Assembly (NCBI GenBank): GCA_033807775.1
Contig: CM066321.1
Location: 44,182,850-44,246,849, forward strand
Length of the DNA stretch: 64,000 nucleotides
Source of the DNA: Saussurea involucrata
Lineage: Eukaryota; Streptophyta; Magnoliopsida; Asterales; Asteraceae
Direction of reading: 5' to 3'
In this document: piece by piece, positions 9,795 through 20,937 of the stretch
Numbering within the stretch: position 1 is the stretch's first letter
Layout: every line of letters begins with the position of its first letter
Made by a program: the position numbers and the translations under genes
Notes under the pieces: model-generated
Told to the model about the DNA's origin: nothing
The model's input: only the letters and a program-made list of their open reading frames with translations
Databases searched by the model: none

Positions 9795-10834
9795 TTAAAG
9801 ACAAATTTTAAAGCACAATATACAACAATTTAATGCATAAATTCCAAAATCTCTTAAATTACAACTTAAGATGCCTAAGGTACAAACATTCAATGCATTT
9901 ATTCTTCTACTTCTCCACACACACACACACCATACCGATTTCTTTTTTAGATACACACCCATACCGATTTCTTTCATCTACCTCTCCACACGCACACGGC
10001 ACACACAAACGCCCCTCACCAGTCACCATACCGAGTTTCTGCTTCACGACCGAGTTTCTGCTTCACGATTGCATCCATACCTACAACCATACCTTCAGTA
10101 CTTTTTCTTTACCATCGGACGCTTTCTACTGGATGCATATAAATCAAGACCATGGATTCAGAGATTTTTTCAAAACATCGCACGGATCTTCAACAAACAT
10201 CACTTCTCCTTCTCTTCGATTTTGATTTTAGGTAAAAACCTTAACTCCTACATTTTTTATTTTGTTTCTGATTTGCGTTTAGGTTCACAATTTGGGTTTT
10301 TGTTTGTTCGATTTGACCTGAGATTGTTTGGTAAAGTGTGGGATGCAACAAATCGATTCAACTTTATGAACCAATGAACCATCACGGGTTGGGTGGAATT
10401 TTTTGAAGTTTTCTGCATAAAAATATAGAGTTTGTGTAGAATTGCAATCGATTATGACTACTTTGAGCAACTTCAACCCATAAAAATACAGATTTTCGTG
10501 CAACTTGATCTGCTTCTCTTTTGATTTGGATTTTGTTTTTGATTTGGGTTTGGGTTCACAATTTAGGTATGATCGATTGGTACACACGTAAGTTTTTCCC
10601 TCATTAATTTTGCATCTTCGTGTCTTATCTCCAACATGTAATTCCATGGATTCCTACTTTGTAATCTGCGACAATTTTGTTGGTAGTTAGATTAGTAAAT
10701 ATTTTGTTTACCATTTATTTGGACAAGTTCTGCTAATGGTTGCATTTTTCAGTATTTTGTTGTTTGTTGCTTCCTTTTTGTTGTTTATTGATTTCTTCTC
10801 TAATTATTGCTTCCTTTTTTGTTGTTGTTCATAG
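9795..10834 (+). other. Helitron 5' interior, possibly a captured leader exon and intron
   Basis: Contains CA-rich text, a duplicated phrase GAGTTTCTGCTTCACGA (10033 and 10051), and a donor-like site (TTTTAGGTAAAAACC) at about 10232. It could be a captured 5' untranslated exon followed by an intron that ends TTCATAG at 10834. No protein family recognised. Confidence 0.3.
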
Positions 10835-11070
10835 GTGGTATGTTATCATTTGGGGATAGGGGTCAAGATAACAACCCATTTGTAATTTTGAAGAAAGAGT
10901 ACAAAGAAGATGTCATAAGGTTTTCTCATCTTAATCATTCTTTAACAAATAACATGATAGCTAAATACTATCTCTTAGATGTATGCCCTTGCATTTGGTG
11001 TAAGTCTTTCCACTTAAACTACAATTCTTGTCTTGTGCAGTCTGCTGGAGAGCTAAAATCACAAATATGA
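10835..11070 (+). pseudogene. Unrecognised captured exon-like open segment
   Basis: After an acceptor-like TTGTTCATAG, an open frame reads GGMLSFGDRGQDNNPFVILK and KEYKEDVIRFSHLNHS before ending in a TGA at 11068. Codon use looks protein-like up to about 10980 and then thins out, and a donor may lie near 10980. I do not recognise the family. Its place in the Helitron suggests a captured gene piece. Confidence 0.35.
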
Positions 11071-12852
11071 GCCCCTAAGTTCATTGATATTTATTTTCTG
11101 CAATCTTATTAGGACTTTGATAAAAATAAGGTTCCGTAAGCTTTGTTTTTATCAATCACTTAAGTTATATGTGGATATCAATCCTCGTAATCACTCATAA
11201 ATTGCTCATAAGTGTTCATCAATCCTCTTAGAAAGCTTCTATTCTGGTGGATATGGGATCAAGAAAGTTGTCTCTAATTTTCAAAATTCTTAGCTTCTGT
11301 TTTGGAGCTGCTATTACTTATGCTTTCTTTCTTTCAGAAGTTGAAGTTTGGATGGCTAAAGGTCAAAGGGTTGTTGATTTAGTTGAACAATTTTGCTTTG
11401 GCCTTTAGCCATATTGCACTACATTTTTTGGATTTGTGCAAATTGCTTTGGCCTTTGGCTATATTGCTTCCTTTCTTACCTTCTCAGGATATTTAACATT
11501 CTTATTTATATACATCCAAAAACATAGATTCATGTATACCTATATGCTTTGTATGTGTGATTATTAGTGTTCTGTTTCATTATTGCAAATGCTATTTTGT
11601 TGAGAAACTTACAGAATGGATCTTGATAGTTTATTCATCCCTTTTGTGGTTTGGATCCATTTTGCTGCTGTTTAAAACCCAAAATCGATTTTATGCTGCT
11701 GTTTGAAACCCAAAATCAATCACTTGAACGATACAAATATGTTCAAATAATGAGTATTCCTTTACTCGCAGGTGAAACATATTAAACTCAAACCTGGAGT
11801 TCAAAATGTCCTTAAAGAAATAATCAAGTTGAATTAGTTGTTGTGATAAATGCACTTGATATGAAAGATGGGGTTTTTATAACTTTCAAAAGTAGTCAAA
11901 TTCAAACAACACAATTCAAAGAACTAAATCAAACAGGTAACTTCACATCAACAAATATGTAGCTATGATAAATATCAAGAAAGTGGTTGTGGTTGAAAAT
12001 CTGAATTGGTGCATATGTAATCATTATCGAAACATCTTTTAGCTTTATACCTATTAACTTGCCTAGATAATATGTGCCTGCATGCGATCAAGGACCCATA
12101 GAGAAGTTCATGATGTTTGTTAATCTTACATAACCTATATTCATTAGTAATTAAATAAAACTATTCCATCTTATCAATAAGAAATAGATATTTGATTTTT
12201 CAGCTTTTAATAGAAAATGCGATATTATATGTTTGTTGTGTGTTCTTTAGCTAAGCATCATACTTTCTTTATTTCTTTTGTTTGAAGTAAACATTGACTG
12301 ACAAGAGTGTTGTTGCTGGCCATTCTTTTGATTACTGCACAAGAAAAATCTGCAACTCTTACAGCAGATAATTAACCTTTTTAATTGATAAGGTGAAACT
12401 AAAGTTATTTGGATTGTAACTGAACTTCTTAATTGTTCATTTTATGTAACGTAATCATGCTAAGTTGTCTTCAGCTGAATAGAATGGTAGTTGTTGATTC
12501 TCCACACACATATTTGAAGACATAGCAAATACATAAGCAGAATCAATAACTCATACTAACAAGTGTTTGCAGAGAGGTACATTCTTATAAGTTTTTTCTT
12601 GATCTGTTTAATATTAGAATGAACATTAGATCTTGACTTTCTCTTTGTGGTTTGTATCTTCTGTATGACTGTATGCATGTATCAAGTTTGATTAATTTTG
12701 GACACCATATTGAAATGCAAGACCTTAAGTAACCTTCCATGCTTTATGTACTTGTATCTCCTCCACAAGTTTCAAGCAGTTATGATTAAACAACGAGACT
12801 TTGAAATTTGGTATATGAGGTTTTCTAAACCTTCTTTCTCTGTGAACTTAAG
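11071..12852 (+). other. Helitron interior, intron-like
   Basis: T-rich sequence resembling plant introns, with no open frame of note. It leads up to the acceptor of the PP5 exon at 12852. It may be captured PP5 intron sequence or junction DNA; I cannot tell. Confidence 0.3.
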
Positions 12853-13169
12853 ATGTGGAGCCACAATATGCTGGTGCAAGAATAGAGGGAGATGTAGTAA
12901 CTCTAGAATTTATGAAGAAAATGATGGATGACTTCAAGAATCAGAAATGCTTACATAAGCGGTATGTTTATGAAGTTCTTATCATAATGCTTTGTTTTGC
13001 ATTAGTATGATACTCTAGCTTCCCTCTTAGTCTTTGATGTTCATGTTGTAGGTATGCCTTCCAGATTGTTTTAAAGACCAGGGAAATTCTAATGGCCTTG
13101 CCATCTCTTGTTGACGTAAAGGTTCCAAATGGAAAGCATTTCACAGTTTGCGGTGATGTACATGGTCAG
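12853..13169 (+). pseudogene. Serine/threonine protein phosphatase 5 fragment, two exons
   Basis: Exon 12853-12961 encodes VEPQYAGARIEGDVVTLEFM then DDFKNQKCLHKR. Exon 13052-13169 encodes YAFQIVLKTREILMALPSLV and KHFTVCGDVHGQ. Together they match the linker between the TPR region and catalytic domain of plant PP5 (PAPP5-type) plus the first metal-binding motif GDVHG. The intron 12962-13051 has GT...AG ends and splits an Arg codon, and a donor follows at 13170. The TPRs and the rest of the catalytic domain (GDYVDRG, GNHE) are absent, so the fragment cannot be an active phosphatase. Transcript fusion remains possible because the splice sites are kept. Confidence 0.85.
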
Positions 13170-14374
13170 GTATTTACGTCTTATGTTTCCTTTACAGAAT
13201 GCTCTGTTCGAGCTCTTAGTATGGTATTCATAGCTTGGTGTTGGCGGAGTTGACCAAAATAGTTTGGATTCTACAGAAAATTAATTTATAGTACAAGTAG
13301 TTTATTTTAACACTATCAAGGCTTTTTCGGGTACTTCCAAAAACTTGTTATCTAGAGTAAGCATTTACAATTCAGCGCAAGTTATTTCTTGAGGCCGTGG
13401 TGGGCAGTAGTCCTATTTAATAGGTATATCTCACTGATTCATTCTGTCTCACAGACAAAGTATACACTGGGTAATTGCCTGCTGCCTATATTTTGTCTCT
13501 AATTAGTTTGTTTATGCTTTTGGCTATATTTCCAACTGCTTTTGGTGTGTTAATACTACATTTGAAGCAAGATCAGTAGGTCTTGGGGCTGTTTACCTAA
13601 GGTATGGGATCATGAGAGAAGTGTCATTTTGTATGAGAAGTGTGAGAAGTACTTTTAAAACGTTGATCACTTTTTATCTAATACCTTCCCATGAATTGTA
13701 GCTTAAAAGGGAATTGATCCGATGAATCTTATCTCGGTGCATCTCATACTAATGTTCGTCCATTTTTCATACAACAATTGAACCACTTCTCACGCTTCTC
13801 ACCATATTTGGCACTTCTCACCAGAACCCAACCCGTTTACCTAAACGCTTACCTGGTAAGCGTTTACCGGTATGAGTCAACACTTTACTTACATTATTGG
13901 GTAAGATTGTATAAATTTCACATTCACTTACTGTGTAAGACTCTTGACCTTTGCTGTCACTCTTACCGGGTAAGTTTCTCGGTCATTGCAAAGTTCATCC
14001 GGTTAGGTAAAGTGACATGGTAAGCGCTCACCCTTTTCACTTTTATAACAACGTGATAACATATTATTATACAAGAATTGAATTTTTAGAGAAAACAATA
14101 TAACCAAAAATTCATAGAAAACAACGGAACATTAACACAAATGTAACAACCATTTATTACATAGAAATGAAACTTTCACAAGACTAAACACTTTTCACAA
14201 AAACTAAACATGAACAAGAAATAACCAAATATTCAAATGAGACAAAAAAAGATATTCATATGAACCAAACCTTAACAAAACTAATCAAATGTTCGCCCGA
14301 ACTTTATAGTAAAGGTAATGAAGAATTGTTTAAAGAAGGTTTTTCAAACTTGATTTACAAGAAAACAATTGCCA
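13170..14374 (+). other. Helitron 3' interior
   Basis: No coding match. Holds a 23-bp palindrome at 13843-13865 and several short related motifs (TTACCGG, GGTAAG) to about 14030, then AT-rich DNA to the terminal hairpin. Confidence 0.35.
13843..13865. repeat. Perfect 23-bp palindrome around one central base
   Basis: AAACGCTTACC, one T, then GGTAAGCGTTT. Related half-sites (GTTTACC, TTACCGG, GGTAAG) lie within 200 bp on both sides. Confidence 0.85.
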
Positions 14375-14403
14375 CCCCAGTGCATTGCACGGGTACACTG
14401 CTA

Positions 14404-14404
<1 letters not shown>
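14375..14404 (+). mobile_element. Helitron 3' terminus with hairpin and CTAG end
   Basis: CAGTGCATTGCACGGG forms a short stem, with ACACTG and CTAG following, then a T of the target. This is the rolling-circle termination signal of the element that starts at 9759. Confidence 0.8.

Positions 14405-14451
<47 letters not shown>
14405..14451. repeat. (TA)n microsatellite
   Basis: About 23 TA repeats, the right half of the Helitron target tract. Confidence 0.9.
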
Positions 14452-14453
<2 letters not shown>

Positions 14454-15352
14454 CAAAATAACCATCAACTTAAAAGCCTTTTTTTAGAGATAGTGATAAA
14501 TGTTTTATAAATTTTCATATTCGAGAAAGCTTATGATACTATAATAATTTCCGACATATCAAAGGTGGATACCTATACCTAAACAGAAGAAATATACATG
14601 CTCGATCACATTAGAAAGTTTGTGTGATGCTAAGATTATTGTATGTAAATATATAAGAAGCCCAAAGAAAAACTGGATATCGCTAGCGCCTATTCGTTTT
14701 ACAGAAAGACAGAAAAAAAAATACTTATTTAATAGTATTTGATCTCTTTAATTTGTCATACTATTTGATTCACATATTTCAAAAATTGATCCCCATGTTT
14801 TAACTCTACTAAAAAGAGTAATATTTTAGTGATAAGAAAGAAACATGGAGTGTAGAAGAAATGTAAGTATATATGAAAAACCCCCATTTTATTAGGCAAG
14901 AAAATCCAAGCATTTTTTCAACGTTTCAGTTCAAGAAAATAAAGTTTGAAAGACCTACTAGGTATTGAAACTATTCAAAGGTGGATTAAATAAAAGGAAT
15001 GTAGGAATTTTCTCTGCATATTTAGGGATGTCGAGGTCTCTCACAAAGCGTGCTTCATTGGGTATGACCATTAGACACGATCGACCGGTTGTTGGGTTTA
15101 GGCTCGTGCACACCAATAGCTTCCTAGTCCTTGATTGTTTGCGATTTTCTGTACTAGACATCACTTTTTAATTGAATTGAATTGAATTGGAATTGAATTG
15201 AATCGGTTATAGACCCCTAGTCTAGACCAGGACTAGGAGATCATGGTTAAGGACCAACAAGCCTAGTGATTTATAATTCAAAAGCATTGTCGATATTTCA
15301 TCTACAAAAACCATTAATTAAATACACGAGTATAGAATTTAACCGAAAATAA
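14452..15352. other. Intergenic sequence downstream of the F-box gene
   Basis: Mostly AT-rich. The part 14965-15171 is less AT-rich and open in both directions, but neither translation is recognisable. A TTGAA/GAATTG simple repeat sits at 15166-15206. No defensible gene. Confidence 0.3.
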
Positions 15353-16489
15353 TCAAGTTTCTCGATGCATCTTATCCTTATGATTTATCAAAATCAAATT
15401 TACAGCTTCACGAAAAACTTCCTCCTCGGGATCATAATCCCAATTTAGTATATCATTATCATCATATTCAATGTGAGCACCTTCACCTTCACCTTCACCT
15501 TCACGTTCATCATCAGAGTCATCGTTACTGTCTTCGCTATCATTACCAGTGCGGAAACCATCCTCTCCAGGTTGATGAAGCCGTCTCCCAACCCTAACAA
15601 CCACAAGCGACACCCCTTTCATGGTGTAACCAGATGAACGTAGCCGCATTACCGGAATATAAGCGGATTTCACATGGATCGTTACTCCGATCCCGTTTCC
15701 GGAGATCCTTGAAACATCCTCCGGCGACAAAGAATTTCTCAAGTCAACAATCTCTCCGTCTGTTAAGCAAATTTTACCCCCTTTTCTGGAACCTGCAATT
15801 GTGATTTCATCAAGCATTGGATGCTGGACTAATAAACAAGACATCACATTCCCCCATTCGATGGAATCAACAACACCATGGAAAGAAGAGTAAAGCCGTA
15901 ACTCGAGTTCCTCCGCCGTGACGTCATCATCAACTACAGCCGTGGCAACCTCTTCTGATTTTCCGACCACAGATTGAGCAAATAGGAACACAAAGCTCTG
16001 TAGCTTGAAATCGAATTTGGTTTTCCAGTTGACTAACGATGGGAGGAAACCGTATCGGAAGCCCCCTTCTTTGTGTTCATCGTCGTTATCATCGGTGACG
16101 AAAACGACATCAAGAGATCGAATTTTGTTGAATTTGTTAAGGAAAATTAGGGCGTTTTGGATCTGGGGGCGGAGGGAGGTGAGGTAGTCCATTTTCCGAT
16201 CGATAAACCTGTCGGCAACGTCTTGTAAGGAAGATTTGGGGTAATCTGAAGAGGGTTTTGGAGAATTTGGTGGGGAAATGGAGATTGAGACAGAGGGCAT
16301 GAGGGGGATTGAAGAAGCGAAGAGTTTGGAGATGAGAGAGCAGTGAAAGAGGAATTTGAAGTCTTGTTGACGGATTTTTGTGAGGATTAAGATGAACAAA
16401 TCATGTGGGAGTCTGCTAAATTCATCTTCTCCTTGCTGCTGTTGTTGTTGTTGTTGTTGTTGTTGAGACTTTGAACTGTTCATCTCCAT
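15353..16489 (-). CDS. F-box protein, AUF/At5g46170-like, single exon
   Basis: 378-residue intronless protein. After a Gln run (about residues 9-19) comes an F-box at about 23-62 (FSRLPHDLFILILTKIRQQD, then FKFLFHCSLISKLFASSIPL). A C-terminal region with MKGVSLVVVRVG resembles the small Arabidopsis family of AUF1/AUF2 and At5g46170 (from memory). F-box proteins bind SKP1 and choose targets for SCF ubiquitin ligases; the substrate is unknown. Near residues 310-330 is an acidic tract ending in GEGEGEGE, matching a CTTCAC repeat in the DNA. The start at 16489 is the first of two close in-frame ATGs. No lesion is seen, so this is the best candidate for a functional host gene. Confidence 0.85.
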   Translation of the reverse strand: MEMNSSKSQQQQQQQQQQQGEDEFSRLPHDLFILILTKIRQQDFKFLFHCSLISKLFASSIPLMPSVSISISPPNSPKPSSDYPKSSLQDVADRFIDRKMDYLTSLRPQIQNALIFLNKFNKIRSLDVVFVTDDNDDEHKEGGFRYGFLPSLVNWKTKFDFKLQSFVFLFAQSVVGKSEEVATAVVDDDVTAEELELRLYSSFHGVVDSIEWGNVMSCLLVQHPMLDEITIAGSRKGGKICLTDGEIVDLRNSLSPEDVSRISGNGIGVTIHVKSAYIPVMRLRSSGYTMKGVSLVVVRVGRRLHQPGEDGFRTGNDSEDSNDDSDDEREGEGEGEGAHIEYDDNDILNWDYDPEEEVFREAVNLILINHKDKMHRET

Positions 16490-16753
16490 TTCTCTCTCGT
16501 CTCCAACTCCAACTGGTCCTCTGCTGCCTCCACCTTTGTTGTGCTTTTTCTAAGGTCATGGCCTGCACCTTTTGGGGTTTAGCGTTGACGTTGTTTTCTG
16601 CAATACTTCTTTTGGAATACGTTTGAAAACTTCAAATCCTTCAAATTTTCAATTTTGGCACTAAACGTATAATATATGCCACTTTTACCCTAGTCTACAA
16701 CGGAAAATACTAGTAGTGTCTATGCTTATTGTAGCATCAAAACTCACCTATAA
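16490..16753. other. F-box gene upstream region
   Basis: 264 bp between the F-box start and the Harbinger target site. A CT-rich stretch (CTCTCTCGTCTCC) lies next to the start codon. No clear TATA box. Confidence 0.35.
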
Positions 16754-18546
16754 GACCTTCCGTATCGGTCTCGGGCTCGGGCTCGGGTAGGGAGCGGGCT
16801 CCAGCGGGTTCCAATACGGGGGGGCTTGGGCTTTGGGGTGGGTTCCAGCCCCGGGTTCCCCAACCCGTTGTACCCGATGGCTTTGTTTGTTTTTTTATTT
16901 TATTTTTAAATTTTTTTTGTATTTAATTACTCCAACGGCTATGCAACGGATATATTTATTTTTATTTTTTTTAATATTTTTTTTAATTTAATCACACTAT
17001 ATATATATATATATATAATCCTAAAACCCATTTTATTTTTCACACAAAACAACTCTCTCATTCTCTTCCATTCTCTATATTTTAAACAATATGGATTCGC
17101 CACAGCCCGGTTCACCGACCGCATCATCATCATCCGTAGACACCGACGAGTTGTTGCATCTACAAATGGAAATTTTTGTAGGCTTGGTTCGAGAGACTGC
17201 ACAATTAATTTATGGTAGCACCGCCTCATCGTCAAGAAGAGAGAGGGCCGCGAACATAGAAAGAGGTCGAGTAGCTGCAAACGAGCGGCTTATGCGGGAC
17301 TACTTTGGCAACAACCCGGTTTATACACCGGATATGTTTAGCCGGCGGTTCAGGATGAGGAGGCAGATATTCGAACGAATAATTGAAGATTTACAAGGAC
17401 AGTATTCATATTTTACACTTCGGTTGGACGCATGGTACAAAAAAGGTTTTTCTCCGATACAAAAGTGTACTTCCACTATTCGGCAATTGGCGTATGGAGT
17501 AGCTGCTGACGCACTTGACGAGTACATCCGTATGGGAGAGAAAACGTCACGAGATTGTCTGCACAAATTCTGCACAGGTATTATTGAACTGTATGGTCAA
17601 AAATATTTACGCAAGCCTACTTTTATTGATATTCAGAAGTTGTACGCCACGCATGAAGCTAAACACGGATTTCCCGGCATGCTCGGAAGCATAGACTGTA
17701 CTCATTGGGCGTGGGCAAATTGTCCGGTAGCATGGCGAGGTCAATTCATGAGAGGTGATCATGAGCACTCGACAATCATGCTAGAAGCAGTGGCCTCTCA
17801 AGATCTATGGATCTGGCACGCATACTTTGGTGTTGCCGGTTCCAACAACGACATCAATGTTCTCAATCAGTCGCCCATCTTCAACGATGTATATGATGGA
17901 AAAGCACCCGACTGCCCTTTTGAGGTGAATGGAGCCACCTACGAGCACATATATTATCTAGCGGATGAGATATATCCGGAATGGGCTACTTTCGTAAAAT
18001 CATTTACGTGCCCACATAACCCTAAACATTATGTACGCTTGTGTCATATTACACAATATGATACTCGAAGACGAAGACCATGCTATTTGTGGTGGCGATG
18101 AAAACGACCTTTTCACGGATGATATCGAAAACCAAATCAGTGAGGAACAACGCGCGGCAAATGTTCGAGAAGTCAAAAACCGGGACACTCATAATAACCT
18201 TCGGTCGGATTTGGTCGAACATATTTGGCGTATCCAAGTTCCCAACAATGACGACGAGTAGATTATTTATTTTGTAATTTTTAAATTTATTTTGTAATTT
18301 TTATTTTTAATGAATGATACGAATTTTTATTTTTATTATTTATCTTATTTTTATTTATTAAAAAATATATAAATATTTTTATTTTGTTAAATAATTAAAT
18401 GTATAAAGAAAAGAATTAAAAAAAATGAGGTGGCAAGAGGGTTTGAGGGTTCCGCTACGCCACTTTAAGGTAAGAAGAGGGTAAGGAGAAAAGCTGATGT
18501 GGCGCTGAGGTGGCTTGAGGGCTTGAGGGTTCCAATACGGATGGCC
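16754..18546 (+). mobile_element. PIF/Harbinger DNA transposon, 3-bp TAA target duplication
   Basis: The left end reads GACCTTCCGTATCGG and the right end, reverse complemented, reads GGCCATCCGTATTGG. Both sides are flanked by TAA (16751-16753 and 18547-18549), the standard PIF/Harbinger target duplication. The element is 1793 bp and encodes one nuclease-type transposase; the MYB-like partner gene is absent. GC-rich subterminal repeats with GGTTCCAATACGG-like motifs occur near both ends. It sits upstream of the F-box gene. Confidence 0.88.
17091..18261 (+). pseudogene. Harbinger-type nuclease (HARBI1/ALP1-like), internally deleted
   Basis: From the ATG at 17091 the frame runs 336 codons. The N-terminal part has FSRRFRMRRQIFERI, then the DDE core with GSIDCTHW (Asp at residue 202) and GSNNDINVLN (Asp at 254) and YYLADEIYPEWATFVKSF. 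At about 18027 the sequence jumps from PHNPKH straight into the far C-terminal motif (MYACVILHNMILEDE), now in another frame that ends at 18261. The lost stretch normally holds ERAFG, whose Glu is the third catalytic acid. The enzyme is therefore dead by deletion plus frameshift. Codons are otherwise open, so the deletion is fairly young. Confidence 0.88.
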
Positions 18547-18549
18547 TAA

Positions 18550-19330
18550 GCTCGGTTGCAAACAATGAAACGTAGGCTATATTTGACAAATTAACTGATA
18601 AGTTAGCTGTTAAATAATATAACATGTTAATTAAAAAATTTAAAATTTATTATTACATTATACTTTAAATTTTGAATTTGTTAAAACAAGTTTTAAAAAA
18701 AATATATATTATCTTATAATTTTAAATAACTGTTACATATAATATAAAAAAATAATCTAATAATAATTAAAAAAGGATTATAGTAACTGATAATTAAAAT
18801 ATGTTGATTAATATTAAAAAATATATAAAAATAATTTATATGATCAACAATATCATTAAATAATTAAAAAAATAATAGTTTAATAATAATTAAATTTAAA
18901 AAATTAATACTTATTTATAATAATAGTTAATTAATAATAATGAGGCTAATATTGGAATATTCACAAAAAAGCTACTAAAAAACTACTCCAAGTAGCTTTT
19001 TAAAAAACTAGCTTATAAATTAGCTTATGGTCATCAAAAATGTATATAAGCAAGTTTTTTTTGCCAAAGATGCCGTATTCAAGACTTTTGATGCTATTCT
19101 AGTATTTATGAAAATTGGGTAAATTACATCACGTGGTTTATGTATTTTTACACCCTGAATCCCTGTTTTAAGTTATCTACGGATAATACTTTGGATGCCT
19201 AAATCTATCTCCTTCCAAAAGTTTTATTCACTCAGTTAGTTTAGAGGGGTATTTTAGCCATTTAGTTTATTTTTTTTATTAAAACCACAAGGACCAAGAG
19301 TGTAGTAACTTGCTCTACTTTCTATTAATA
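18550..19330. other. AT-rich intergenic sequence
   Basis: Very AT-rich to about 19060. The pieces TTTGACAAATTAACTG and AGCTTATAAATTAGCTTATG recall hAT-type MITE ends, but no duplication could be matched. No gene. Confidence 0.3.
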
Positions 19331-20001
19331 GTTGGTCCACCTCTTTCTCTCTCGCCAATTATACAGTGCCACATGTCTCTTTAGTTTCAAAAGAACACCC
19401 CAACCGATATCTTTTCCGACGACACACAACACCCACATTCAAACACTATTCAAAAAATTACAGTTCATAATCATGAAGATCTCAACAAGATCTAAAACTA
19501 AGTCAACCTTAAGATCCATAAATTAATTAGAAACCTTGAACTGAAATAAAATAACATCAAAGCCATAACATCAATAAACATATCACAAATAAATTTTTTA
19601 TGGAAATAATCAAAATAACTAAATCTTGCTGGAAAAACTCTAAACTGAATTCAAATGAAAAAACTATCAAACCACACGTCGTTGAAACATATCAAGATCT
19701 GTTTGGGAAAAAATCCCAGATATTTGAAATGTAACGCAAGTCTTTGAAACAAAGAAAACCGTCAAACCACAGATATTTGAAATGTAACCTAGAGATGAAG
19801 CAACACGAGGTTCGATTCAGGGATGAATACGAAGAGACAAATATCGAATATGCTCCTCCTTTAACGTAACTCCGACTATTGTGGTGGTTTCTGATAAGTG
19901 ATAAGATGTACATTATTTAGCATCAAGTCCCTTACATTATACCATACCTTTATGGTTAATAAGACCTCATTAATCGTGTTAGTATATTTTTATTTATATG
20001 A
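19331..20001. other. Intergenic sequence
   Basis: No recognisable gene. The phrase AGATATTTGAAATGTAAC occurs twice (about 19717 and 19769), a small local duplication. Confidence 0.3.
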
Positions 20002-20006
20002 CAAAG

Positions 20007-20932
20007 TGTTGGTACCAGCTATGGAGTAGCACGCAAAACAAGTATTGTAAAAGGGGTGTTGAATACAATACTCAAAATTTTTCACTTTAACTTAATTCTT
20101 TATTGATATAAAATAAAGAATTACACACAAAAAAACTTTTGATTGTTGCAGAGGAGAACAGATAAAATCCGTTCAAACAATCTAGCACAAAGAGAATAAG
20201 AAAGCTATTGAAGAACACTTAGACAATCAATAAACTTCTTTTGGGGAGAGAGAGAAAAGTTTCTGTCGTTGATCACTTAGAGAGCTTCTAAACTTGTAAA
20301 CTTGATAATCTTTGCATGGAGGAGTCTTCCATTTTATATAGTCTCATATGCATTAAATTCATGGGACACTTGTCAAGCATGGGTAGGAGACCAGGTTTTC
20401 TTGTAAGGTATATGATGTACCTTTTGTCTTGGAGTGTTGACTTGCAGAGGTAGGCGTCGACCTTTCTTAAAAATGATGTAAAAACCAAACAACCTTTTTC
20501 TGATCTCCTAGAGAATGTCTCCATCATTGCAATATTTAAAAATATACTTTTGCAGGCAAAAGTACAAATGTATGCATCGAAGAAAATTCTCACCAAATCA
20601 TCAAGGACATGTTGGTGAAGAAAAATGAAGAACATGTCAGCACATTACCATTCATCGGCGTACATATCTTCAAATGAAGATGTGAGATTGGCACTTTTTT
20701 GGCCGTTCCCATCATGGCCGATGGGCTCATCTAGATCGGCAGGGGCAGTTAGCTTTTGGCTGAGAAATCCATTTTCAATCCGCTTTGACATATACTTTTT
20801 TTTGTTGATCTTCGACTTCACCGAACATTGAAGTATAACTAAGCTACTATAAAGAACCTAAAATATTCTTAGTATTGAATGTTGTAAAATGAAAGATCGG
20901 GAGGTCATCTTCAAATCTTAAGTAACCGAACA
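20007..20932 (-). mobile_element. Solo LTR of a copia/Sirevirus-related element
   Basis: Begins TGTTGGTACC and ends CCGAACA, with CAAAG on both sides (20002-20006 and 20933-20937), a 5-bp target duplication. The left end resembles the Sirevirus LTRs of this window (GGGGTG, TGAATACAA, TTTATTGATATAA, then GTTGC), so the orientation is minus. No primer-binding site or purine tract adjoins, so recombination has removed the internal part. Confidence 0.75.
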
Positions 20933-20937
20933 CAAAG

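Larger units (their letters stand above)
9759..14404 (+). mobile_element. Helitron carrying captured gene fragments
   Basis: The 5' end reads TCTATACTACATATATAAG right after an A. The 3' end reads CAGTGCATTGCACGGGT, then ACACTG and CTAG followed by T; the GTGCA/TGCAC hairpin close to CTAG is the standard Helitron terminator. Both sides are a (TA)n tract, as expected for insertion between A and T without target duplication. The 4.65-kb element has no Rep/helicase frame, so it is non-autonomous. It carries PP5 phosphatase exons (12853-13169) and another spliced-looking open segment (10835-11070), both on the plus strand. Confidence 0.8.

Noticed and set aside
9795..10647. Several ~120-168-residue proteins near the Helitron 5' end
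   Set aside because: Composition follows CACACA and TTTTGATTT simple text; more likely leader and intron sequence.
14958..15171. Overlapping open frames on both strands as a small gene
   Set aside because: Neither translation is recognisable and each is only 68 residues; insufficient evidence.
18550..19060. A hAT-type MITE with AGCTTATAA-like ends
   Set aside because: No matching pair of ends or target duplication could be found.
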